From Chromera velia (taxonomy: Eukaryota > Sar > Chromeraceae), in the NCBI GenBank assembly GCA_018398765.1, contig JAHBMJ010004878.1, positions 1 to 15,000 of the forward strand: 15,000 nucleotides of DNA, in the 5' to 3' direction. A program made the position numbers and the translations under genes. Of the stretch, positions 9,101 through 15,000 are shown piece after piece (within the stretch, counting starts at the first letter, position 1; each line of letters begins with the position of its first letter). The notes under the pieces are model-generated. The model had not been told where the DNA came from, made no database searches, and saw only the letters and a list, made by a program, of their open reading frames with translations.

Positions 9101-11005
9101 CAGAGAGTGGGGAGCAGTGCCCCTGTCTTACGCTGAAGCTGGGATCTCCGTTTCACACTCCAAAACTGCGCTGTTTCTGTCTCTCAATGCCCCTGCGCCG
9201 TTCACACTTGATGTTCACATCGATGCTGCGATGCGGTATGTGAGCGCCTGTGAGGCAGCAAGAAAAGGGGCAGCAAGAAGGGGGAGCGTCATCACAATGG
9301 CACCCAACTCCATACCCAGACAACACAGAAATTTAATCGCAGTGTACCTCTATCTAGATCTGTATGAAGACAAATCATTCCCTGCAGAACTCCTGGCAGT
9401 TGCTAGAAGGAGCCACCCAAGGTTTGCCTTCCTCAGGTGGCTCGCAAAACAGCCTTCGGGGGTCGTCAAATTCCAAAGCGTCAAACAGGCCAAACTACCC
9501 CCCCTCCAGGCCCCTGTCAAACAAGACTCATCAGACGGAGATTTGGGGCTTTTTGACGAGAGTCCAGGAGGACCCCAAACCAAAGCAGCAGCCAATGCAT
9601 CAGGTCTTGCACCTCAGCCGGGGGGCACCCAGGTCGATTCGAGCTCATATTCAGACCACCTGATTGCCTCTTTTTCCGTCTGGTGTTCCTTTTCTTTTGA
9701 CGATACGATCCCGCCCCATCTGTCCACCCGCCTGCGCGTTCACACAATGTTCATCACAGGGGGCGCCGCCTTTCCCATGGTGGCCTCCTCGGCGTTCGAT
9801 GCCAACCCTGAGCGCTTCGATCTGCCATCTGTTGTTGCGGAGCCGGGGGAGAATCTGCTTCAGAGTGCATGGAGAGCGGTGAGGGAGCTGTTGGGATTCG
9901 CATGCTCTTTTGACATGAACGCAATAGAATCCCTCAAGCCTGTAGTTCTGGGCGGACGCACAGTGGATGGGGAGGTCCAAGTGACGGTCTCAGTTCGAAG
10001 TACAGAGAAAAGAGACCGGTTGGGAGATCAGACAGACGAACACATTACAAGGTCAAGAGAGGACCTCGTTGTCGGCAGAGAAGCAAGAGCAATCTGCTGG
10101 ATTCTACTGGAGAATATTCCATTGTGGTGGAAGGGAAATGTGACAAACTTTCAGCCTGCAGACCCCGAAAATATAACCTCCCTCCTCAGTGAATCCGTCC
10201 CACCATTTTTCATTGTCTCAGGCAGAGGAGCGAGAACTCTCTCGCTCGTTGTGCGCGCATGGAGCGAGATCGACGCAAGCATGAGGGCGTTTGGCTGGAA
10301 TGATCAGAAGGTGGGTCGGGTCGTTGTGGTTGAAAGTCTCTAGTGGCGGAGTGAAATGCTGGCTGCGTATACAGGGACTAGGGATCTGTTCTGTCTCGAA
10401 ATCATCCAACTGGTTTAGCTTTGTTTGCTCTTGTGTAGGTGAATTTGTTGAATGTGTTGCGGCACCCTTTTTCACGCGCAGAGAGATAGAGACAAAAGCA
10501 CACACATACACAGAGAGAGAGAGAGGGGGGAGAGAGAGACGAAGAGAGAGGACAAGCAGCGCGAGAGATGAGCACAGGGGGGCGTTGCATATGCGTTCAT
10601 GCAGCAGAAGAGAGATGTTCCGACTTTCTCTTGTTCGCCGCATTAATCGTCCACAACTCTTGATTCCTCTGTGAAACCTCCTTGCTGGCACGCAGTGCTT
10701 TGTGGATTCTCTCTCCCTTTCTCCCCTCCCATCTCCGGGTGTCCGTTCGTTTGTGTATCTGTCTGCCTTTTCCAGGTCTCTAAGCTATCCATTACACTTT
10801 TGTGCAGAAGCTTGAGTTCTCCAGCGAGCCCTTCAAAATGATTGGACAGAGCGTGAGCATCACCCGGGACTTCCTTGGCGCCTTTGACCCAAGCGGTGCC
10901 ATCAATGTAAAAGGTCTCCGGCTTTTCAAAAGACCTCCGGACAAGAGTGGTAGAAACCGGGAAAGCACTGGAGATCCCGGATGGGATTTTTTATTCGACC
11001 TGTAG
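497..11005 (+). CDS. WD40 - TRP-like cation channel - Nudix-like multidomain protein (5' partial, spliced)
   Basis: This is a spliced gene for a very large membrane protein. The exons I infer are 497-2342, 2870-4113, 4716-4907, 5312-5347 (a candidate micro-exon), 5809-5983, 6402-6715, 7099-7414, 7600-7697, 8039-8221, 8603-10310 and 10808-11005, where TAG ends the frame. Every junction is GT-AG and the phases match throughout, giving about 2,102 residues in the window. Domains in order are WD40 propeller (about 1-640), charged linker, TRP-type channel (about 1110-1468), coiled coil (about 1538-1570), an unrecognised region, and a Nudix-like region (about 1818-2037). The likely role is a ligand- or signal-gated cation channel, inferred from the channel core only. 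The 5' limit is unsure: 497 follows a good pyrimidine-rich acceptor (cctgcag) and enters in phase 2, the commonest phase in this gene. ATG at 621 and an acceptor at 630 are alternatives. Confidence is high for the exons from 5809 to 10310 and lower for the first exon's start. Confidence 0.8.
543..577 (+). repeat. Poly-G tracts (G17 and G8)
   Basis: Runs of 17 and 8 guanines are separated by a short spacer on the coding strand. If the first exon starts at 497 these would encode poly-glycine. Such runs are prone to length error in sequencing, so the reading frame upstream of about 578 is not safe. Confidence 0.9.
606..2930 (+). other. WD40-type beta-propeller region of the channel gene
   Basis: Several segments match the WD40 blade pattern. 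They include IMCADFSPDG followed by LACGSTDG (from about 618), IRALHWGPAGEAVLL (about 745), VFAWSHNETLFAVASS (about 1558), AVSSLSFAPGDARLVIG (about 1724), VFVADRKGRVAVWQI (about 2089) and, after the intron at 2343-2869, AREMVFSPDGTSLC (2870 on). The repeats are diverged and spaced by inserts. One insert (about 1325-1500) is very acidic and then lysine-rich, and another holds an in-frame poly-alanine run encoded by GCA repeats (about 2048-2070). Propellers of this kind usually bind proteins. No partner can be read from the sequence. The blade count is uncertain, so this may be a diverged propeller and not a canonical seven-blade one. Confidence 0.7.
2638..2694. repeat. Compound (CA)n(TA)n microsatellite
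   Basis: A CA array passes directly into a TA array inside the intron 2343-2869. It is the longest alternating purine-pyrimidine run in that intron. Confidence 0.95.
2931..4907 (+). other. Linker between propeller and channel, rich in basic-residue/serine motifs
   Basis: This segment lies between the last recognisable blade and the channel. It is interrupted by the intron at 4114-4715. Much of it looks disordered. At about 3504-3580 and 3680-3702 there are clustered R/K-x-x-S or RKS motifs, for example RASMRSRKS, QRKSS and GVRRKSLV. These resemble sites for basophilic kinases (PKA-, PKG- or CDPK-like), though that is inference from motif shape alone. The second half (about 3855-4113) becomes more ordered and hydrophobic, ending in a likely helical stretch (LARLLLDACVAPIGSG) that leads into the pre-channel exon at 4716-4907. 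I recognise no named domain. Confidence 0.5.
4301..4712 (+). repeat. (CTGT)n array with four copies of a 38-bp insert unit
   Basis: The intron 4114-4715 carries CTGT/CTCT and CCGT repeats, with four near-identical copies of a purine-rich 38-base unit at 4323-4360, 4405-4442, 4504-4541 and 4579-4616. Each copy begins aagaaagagaaaaaggg and ends gatattgtct. The copies are spaced 82, 99 and 75 bases apart, so unit and tetranucleotide tract amplified together. The array runs to the splice acceptor at 4715. Confidence 0.95.
5312..5347 (+). CDS. Candidate 12-codon micro-exon of the channel gene
   Basis: A 36-base segment is flanked by a tttgcag acceptor and a CAA|gtaagc donor. It is an exact multiple of three and is open in the phase demanded by both neighbours (phase 2 on each side). 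It would insert about 12 mostly polar residues (SEGGEQNDSVSK) between ...LLPVRR and DSESFEV. Including it splits an otherwise outsized 901-base intron into introns of 404 and 461 bases, which are typical for this gene. Skipping it also preserves frame, so it could be an alternative cassette or a chance match. Confidence 0.5.
5536..5563. repeat. (AGGC)n microsatellite
   Basis: About six to seven tandem AGGC units in the intron between the candidate micro-exon and the exon at 5809. Confidence 0.9.
5706..5740. repeat. (CTGT)n microsatellite
   Basis: About eight tandem TCTG units ending in tccgcag, about 70 bases before the acceptor at 5808. Confidence 0.9.
6049..6108. repeat. (TG)n microsatellite
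   Basis: A sixty-base TG array with one C interruption near its middle, inside the intron 5984-6401. Confidence 0.95.
8003..8020. repeat. (CTGA)n short tandem repeat
   Basis: Four to five tandem CTGA units, just before the acceptor at 8038. Confidence 0.85.
8796..8910 (+). other. Predicted short coiled coil after the channel
   Basis: The stretch AGEQILKDIAEALGRIEAGQ has hydrophobic residues at regular 3-4 spacing (I, L, I, L, I), flanked by glycine-rich low-complexity sequence upstream and a charged segment downstream. TRPM channels carry a coiled coil at this place that supports tetramer assembly. The same role here is inference. Confidence 0.45.
8985..9480 (+). other. Unrecognised globular region between coiled coil and Nudix-like domain
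   Basis: This region has dense hydrophobic and aromatic positions without low complexity, so it is probably folded. Notable stretches are LFRLYEVALQM, then AEAGISVSHSKTALFLSL, then NLIAVYLYLDLYEDKSF and RFAFLRWLAKQ. A basic motif ARRGSVIT (about 9272-9298) sits in a connecting segment. I do not recognise the fold. A low-complexity linker (about 9481-9650) separates it from the Nudix-like region. Confidence 0.4.
9654..10310 (+). other. Degenerate Nudix-like domain at the C terminus of the channel
   Basis: The key stretch is FDLPSVVAEPGENL (9816-9857) followed by LQSAWRAVRELLGF (9858-9899). It lines up with the Nudix layout, in which LP-GG-x-E-P-GE is followed by a helix with R-E-x-x-E-E-x-G. 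Conserved here are LP, the PGE turn, the Arg of the RE pair, the first Glu of the EE pair and the closing Gly plus hydrophobic residue. The GG is replaced by SV, RE by RA, and EE by EL, so metal-dependent hydrolysis is probably lost. An upstream beta-rich run (LRVHTMFITGGAAFPMVA) fits the first Nudix strands. In TRPM2 a similar inactive domain acts as an ADP-ribose sensor. That role here is inference from one motif and its place in the protein. Confidence 0.5.
10512..10550. repeat. (GA)n-rich tract
   Basis: A purine-only GA tract with a G6 interruption in the last intron of the channel gene. Unlike most introns here it is purine-rich on the coding strand. Confidence 0.85.
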
Positions 11006-11089
11006 ATACTAAACATCGGATGCAAAGGTGAACAAGTTGCGGTCCTTGCGGAATATAGGTTGCGGCTCTTCTAGTGGCAGTACAATTCT

Positions 11090-11560
11090 CCATTGCATAT
11101 ATATATATATATATATAGTATATATCAAAACCTAGATCACAACGTTTTTGTGGTAGTAGAAAAACGAACTTTTCTTACTTCATACAACAAGATATATAAG
11201 TGCAAAGTTAAAATCATATTTTTTTGTATTGACTGATTTAGTGATCATCTAAGTGATTGATGGATTGATTAACCTTGAATCTATTATGATGTCTTGCAAT
11301 ATATTTTTGCATAACGTAAAGTTGATTAATTTAATTTGCCGAACTTAATTTAAATCATTAAATTCTGTAGCATCATTTGTTTAATTATTTTTTAATTTAA
11401 TTAGATGTTTGCAGTTCTATTCCGCTTTTACCCTACTGCCAGTGTATGCCAGTGCTGGATCTAGTGTCAAATGTCATTAGACAAAAACTTATTTGGATCA
11501 ATTGTAAACCGTTTATATACCATACATGGGCCAACCAAAGAGGTTTGATTCATCTAAACG
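11090..11560. other. AT-rich island
   Basis: This block is markedly richer in A and T than everything else in the window, with many TTAATT and ATTTAA words and no long open frame. The shift is fairly sharp on both sides. It could be an old non-autonomous transposon, an AT-rich spacer, or a matrix or origin-type element. I see no clear terminal repeats with target duplication, so I do not call a mobile element. Confidence 0.6.
11097..11125. repeat. (AT)n microsatellite
   Basis: A TA array with one G interruption, near the start of the AT-rich island. Confidence 0.95.
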
Positions 11561-11594
11561 TTTTTTCTAGACATTTCACGTTGGACATTTGACA
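11465..11594. repeat. 11-bp inverted repeat at the right side of the AT-rich island
   Basis: tgtcaaatgtc at 11465-11475 is the exact reverse complement of gacatttgaca at 11584-11594. A second, diverged copy, gacatttcac, lies at about 11570-11579. The arms could be a decayed terminal repeat or a hairpin with a 108-base loop. Confidence 0.7.
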
Positions 11595-12238
11595 TTGAGG
11601 CGGGAGTACCCCCGGCGCGCTACTTAGTTTTTTGTGAAGCTCTTGAACGATTCTTAAACGAAATAAGCAAAATCTGCCCCTATATCTGCCTATCGCGTCT
11701 TTGTGCCACCGAGCTGCGGGAGCAGGGGAGGGACTTACGGAAGGCGCTGCCGGAGTCTCCTGTGTAAGTACTGAAGCAATCCTTATGATTGGAATGAGGA
11801 CTATAGTGAACTTTATAATGGTCGGGTCAGTTGAGCGATGAGAATACGCGTGTTTTGACGCCGGGTGATCCGGATGGTTCTCAGGCGGACACAATGCAAA
11901 AAGAATATCCGAACGCGTTCACTGTCCAGAAATAAAAAGGCAAGAAATCAATTAAAAGGATGTTTGGTCTTTGTCTAAATTGAAATAATTTAAAAGATCT
12001 GCTTTGACTCAAAGCTTTCGAGTGTTGTGATCATGCAGTGCTGTGAGGAATTCTGTGAGATGATGTCAGAGAAGTGATTGCACCGTGTGCACGTCGCACG
12101 ATCTTATATGAGAGAAGTGATTCATCGAAAGAGTTTAAATTTGTCTATCTACCAGTCTTTCAGCCTCCAGGAGTCTTCCGCGCGTCTCCATTCGCCGTCT
12201 CCATCCGTCTCCATGCACGTGTGCATAGGCTGCGGTCG

Positions 12239-12305
12239 GACCCACGGCCCCGGCCGATACACGGCCCGATCGGCCCCGCGGCCGCGGCCGCCGCGACCGC
12301 GCGGG
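12239..12305. promoter_or_regulatory. GC-rich palindromic block upstream of gene 2
   Basis: A dense run of CGG/GCC words includes the perfect 14-base palindrome gcggccgcggccgc (12278-12291). It lies about 320 bases upstream of the proposed start of gene 2. A promoter or CpG-rich regulatory role is inference from composition and place only. Confidence 0.3.
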
Positions 12306-12624
12306 ATATGCATCGCGACTTGGCTCGGTCAAATGAGCCCACGCATGCATGCAGATGATTTCGCATTTCTGTGTCAGACTGATGTCAGACTGTCTCCTGC
12401 AGACATTGACATCTTTTGTGTCTTCAGTGAGTCGTCCTCAGCTCAGAGCACAGTCAAAAGTCTTCGAGACTCTTCACGATCTCGTGCGTGCGAATCCACA
12501 CTTCATCTCACGGGTGAAGGTGTAGGAGCTTCCGAAGATCTCCTTGCTACTGGTGAATACCACGTCCACTTTGTCGTCACCCTTCCTTCTTTCCGGTAGG
12601 GTTCTCCTTTTTTTCCACTTCAGC

Positions 12625-14715
12625 ATGGCCAGTGAATTGTCGTCATCTTCGATCTGGGATCCATTTGTCGCGTGGGTGTCGAGCCTCAATGCACCGCCCG
12701 GCTCTTCCTCTACGACGAGAGTGCCCTCACGCGCTTCTGAACTCCCAAGTAGTTCGTCTGCAGGAGTTGAGGAAGCGTGGGAGGCCCTTCGTTCCGGTCC
12801 GAGAGAAACGCTTCTCCGCGTCCTTACACGTATTGAAGCAACGCATCCGCGTGTCCAGATATCCAAAAGTTGGGGTTCCTGGGGGGAGAAAGAGAAGGAA
12901 GGGTTCCTTCGTCCGCTCAATCTCCATCCCGAGTACGCCAGCCACTTTGAGAACGGGACCAGAGAATTGGTTCAAAATTTTGTCGATGAGTGCAGGAAGC
13001 AGGCAATGCTTCGTAGAAACCAAATTGGTCTTGTCGAGCTATCAGAGGAGGACCGAAGAACCTTGAGCGCCGCCGGCTTTGTCTCTTATGCTTTTGTTAT
13101 TGAGAGCGTCGGAGCGAGCAGCAACAAAGGTACTCTTCGACTCCTTGGCTTTGTTGTGGAGCACAAACAGGCAGTCGGTCTACTTTCCACCCGACGTGCT
13201 TTCATTGCCCAAAATTTTGGTGCATCAATCCCAAGAAGTGCGCTGCTCCTTGGTGCTTCGGGAAAAGGTTCGGATTCCTCCTCTGCGGGAGTTTTCGGAG
13301 AGGGAATGAAGGTCCAAATTTGCCGTCTCCTCAAGGACGGCGCCCGTGTACGCTTCTTCACAGGGGGAGAACGGTGGGAGTTCTCGCACCGCACCGACAA
13401 GATGCTTGACACTGTTTCGTGCTTTGTAGAGGGCAGTGTGGTAGAGGAGGGTCGCTTCCCCTTTGCGTCCTCTGACACAACTGTCTTTGTGTGGGCGGAG
13501 ACACGAAGAGACCCCCTGCTTGACCTAGGCACATTTCTGGACCTAGATGGAGTCTATTCCTCCAAGGATAGGGATGGGGGACCACAGCACAGGTCTGAGT
13601 CCCCAGGAACACATTCAGGGGCGGGAAGGATGGAGGGGATTGATGCGTTTGTTGACACCGTGAGGATTCATCTTCCTGATGGTTTGAACTCTTTTGAAGT
13701 TCTGAACAGTGCAGAGCACGCAGGACGAATTTTCATTCATGGCATTGAAGCGTGCAAGAGCAAAAAAGATGGTCCCCGTCTGTTGAAATTTGGGTTCAAC
13801 TACAAAGGGTGTAAGTCAACGTTTAGCCGGATTTCCTTCGGGAGGGACAGAGACTCCCTGGACGTCCCTGTCATGATTGCTGACAGTTTATTCGGTGCAG
13901 CTCTGGACAGATTCTCCACACAGTCGGCCGTCTCCTCGAATCCTGAACACATGCTTGATGTGCTCAGGCTCGTGCTGGACTGCTTGGAGGTCGGTCAGCT
14001 TCGCCGGGTGTAGAGTAGGGGCACACCAGGCCGCAAGCACATTTCTTTGTTTGTCCATGAAAGGAGCGACTGGTACCATGCCCGACGGACGAGGAAAGTT
14101 GCCAGAACTTTTTCTCAAGAGACGGAACCTCAGATGTTTGGCCATTGGTCCTTCTGTCGTTGTTTGCAAAATGTGCTTTGCGTCTGTTCGTGTGATGCAA
14201 TTTGAGAGATGTCACTCTCCTCCTTCGGATCTCCCCCCTCTTTCCCACTTTAATTCTTTCTGCACTTCCCACGACACAATTTCTGTATCGGCTAGTGTGT
14301 TTATCTCCTTTCACTTTTTGTGTCTGCAGAACCCCCAACCAGGGTGTGCAGTCTCCGTGGTGACGACCCAGTATTCTCATTGGCCCTCCGTTGTTCGCGC
14401 TGCCCGTCTGACTCTGCGTTTGTGGATCGCACGGCGCGATCTGAAGGCTCAGCGTGCGGCCAAACTGATGGACTCAGAGGCTTTGAAAGAACTCCAGAAG
14501 GACCCCTTTGCCAGTAACAACATCTTCCTTCCGTCGCATGTGATTCCCATCGGGGCCAATGAGGAGAGTGCCCAGGTGCAGGCAGAGCTCCTAGGTGTCG
14601 AGACAGAGGTCGTCAGCTCGGAACTTTTGAAGTTCTGGCGCTCCACAAATGTGCTTCCATGGAAATTGTCCAAACTCCTCGTCAGCGTTTCAGAACGCAA
14701 ACGTGAAGAATTTCG
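12625..14715 (+). CDS. GHKL/HSP90-type ATPase-like protein (spliced, 3' end unresolved)
   Basis: Exon 1 is 12625-13989 and exon 2 is 14330-14715, joined in phase 0 (GAG|gtcggt ... tctgcag|AAC). ATG 12625 starts a Ser-rich N terminus. The ATP-binding signs are the N-box ELVQNFVDE (about residues 114-122, with Glu114, Asn118 and Asp121) and the glycine lid motif GVFGEGMK (about 222-229), followed by a strand pattern ending GGERWEFSH. Between them QNFGASIPRSALLLGASGKG replaces the usual DxGxG box. This arrangement is seen in MORC-like and related uncharacterised GHKL proteins of eukaryotes. The family role is unknown to me, and ATP-driven clamp action is inference. Exon 2 is helical and charged, with no recognised domain. 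After 14715 a gttagt donor allows splicing on. If it is not used, the frame reads through to a stop at 14822-14824. Confidence 0.75.
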
Positions 14716-15000
14716 GTTAGTCTGTCAAAGAGTTGATCCTTTATCAGAGAGTCGGTCAGTCTGTCAGTTCCTCACACAGAAAATAGCCACTGCAAAACTC
14801 TCCGAGATCAGTTTCGGGTTTTGAGGTACCCCGATTGGCTGAGAGAATGGAGGGATGCTCTGAGAAGAGACCCCTCGTTTCCTTCCTTCCTTCTTGCAGA
14901 GAAGTAATGAACTCGCTTGATTCTCCTTCCTTCCTTCCTTCAGCAGCCTGTCTCCTCACTCCTCTCTCTCTCCTTAATTCTGGCAATCCACGGTTCCTTT
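14716..15000 (+). other. Possible intron and further exon of gene 2
   Basis: If the donor at 14716 is used, the acceptor ttcttgcag ending at 14899 would continue gene 2 in the right phase (CG|A GAA GTA ATG AAC), with an open frame to the window edge. The tail of that frame is (TTCC)n-derived, so part of it may again be intron. If the donor is not used, the gene ends at 14824. The sequence alone does not decide. Confidence 0.4.
14878..14940. repeat. Two short (TTCC)n tracts
   Basis: TTCC repeats at 14878-14893 and 14925-14940, each directly before an AG (positions 14899 and 14943), so either could serve as a polypyrimidine tract. Confidence 0.85.

Larger units (their letters stand above)
2343..10807 (+). 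other. Intron set of the channel gene
   Basis: Introns are 2343-2869, 4114-4715, 4908-5808 (or 4908-5311 plus 5348-5808), 5984-6401, 6716-7098, 7415-7599, 7698-8038, 8222-8602 and 10311-10807. All are GT-AG. Donors include gtaagc, gtgagt, gtgagg, gttagt and gtgggt, and most acceptors read tgcag. Phase 2 dominates, with phase 0 at 2342, 5983, 7414 and 10310. The introns are pyrimidine-rich on the coding strand and hold most of the simple repeats listed separately. I see no further genes in them. Confidence 0.75.
11006..12624. other. Intergenic region between the two genes
   Basis: There is no convincing gene in these 1.6 kb. Open frames here are short or low complexity. It contains an AT-rich island (about 11090-11560), an 11-bp inverted repeat, mixed-composition sequence, and a GC-rich block before gene 2. 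The 3' end signal of gene 1 and the promoter of gene 2 must both lie here, but I recognise neither. A 12-base direct repeat, agagaagtgatt, occurs at 12068-12079 and 12111-12122. Confidence 0.7.

Noticed and set aside
11090-11620. AT-rich island as a named MITE or other mobile element
   Set aside because: There are no matching terminal repeats at both ends and no target-site duplication that I can define. The only exact inverted repeat is internal to its right side.
11550-11894. Minus-strand 114-codon open frame in the intergenic region
   Set aside because: It is Pro/Ser-rich with no recognisable domain, overlaps the inverted repeat and has no supporting context. I found no transposase motif.
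11931-11936. AATAAA as a polyadenylation signal for gene 1
   Set aside because: It is more than 900 bases after the stop codon, and AT-rich DNA will contain this hexamer by chance. Protists often do not use it.
12078-12599. 173-codon open frame upstream of gene 2
   Set aside because: It spans the GC-rich palindromic block, reads as Arg/Pro/Ser low complexity, and a splice to gene 2 would need an intron of only about 30 bases.
1-15000. tRNA, rRNA, CRISPR or prokaryotic operon features
   Set aside because: I saw no cloverleaf, rRNA core motif or spaced direct-repeat array. The gene structure is clearly eukaryotic.

Overview
The window is nuclear DNA from an intron-rich eukaryote. Both genes I can support lie on the + strand. 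Exons are joined by GT-AG introns of roughly 180-600 bases that mostly end in (t/c)gcag and are filled with simple repeats such as (CTGT)n, (TG)n, (CT)n and (CA)n(TA)n. This style, with a protist-type TRP-like channel and a long multidomain protein, suggests an alveolate. A chromerid alga such as Chromera velia is my best guess and a coccidian is the alternative. No marker gene in the window proves either.

Gene 1 occupies almost the whole left two thirds (about 497 to 11005; its 5' end probably lies left of the window). Chaining exons by splice signal and reading phase gives a fragment of about 2,100 residues with a consistent frame from end to end. Its domains, in order, are: a WD40-type beta-propeller region; a long charged linker rich in basic-residue/serine motifs; a six-segment TRP/polycystin-type cation channel (pre-S1 helix, S1-S6, an LGDF pore motif, and an NALIAL-type S6 end); a short coiled coil; a globular region I do not recognise; and a C-terminal region with a degenerate Nudix-box signature. 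The order channel, coiled coil, defective Nudix-like domain resembles animal TRPM2. The N-terminal WD40 region does not, and this is the main discovery lead.

Between the genes (11006-12624) is a non-coding stretch. It starts with a strongly AT-rich island (about 11090-11560), ends with an 11-bp inverted repeat, and is followed by more mixed sequence and a very GC-rich palindromic block (12239-12305) about 320 bases before gene 2.

Gene 2 (12625 to at least 14715) encodes a GHKL/HSP90-type ATPase-like protein with a clear N-box and a GVFGEGMK lid motif but no standard DxGxG box. Its 3' end is unresolved and it may run off the right edge. The sequence gives no sign that the two genes work together.
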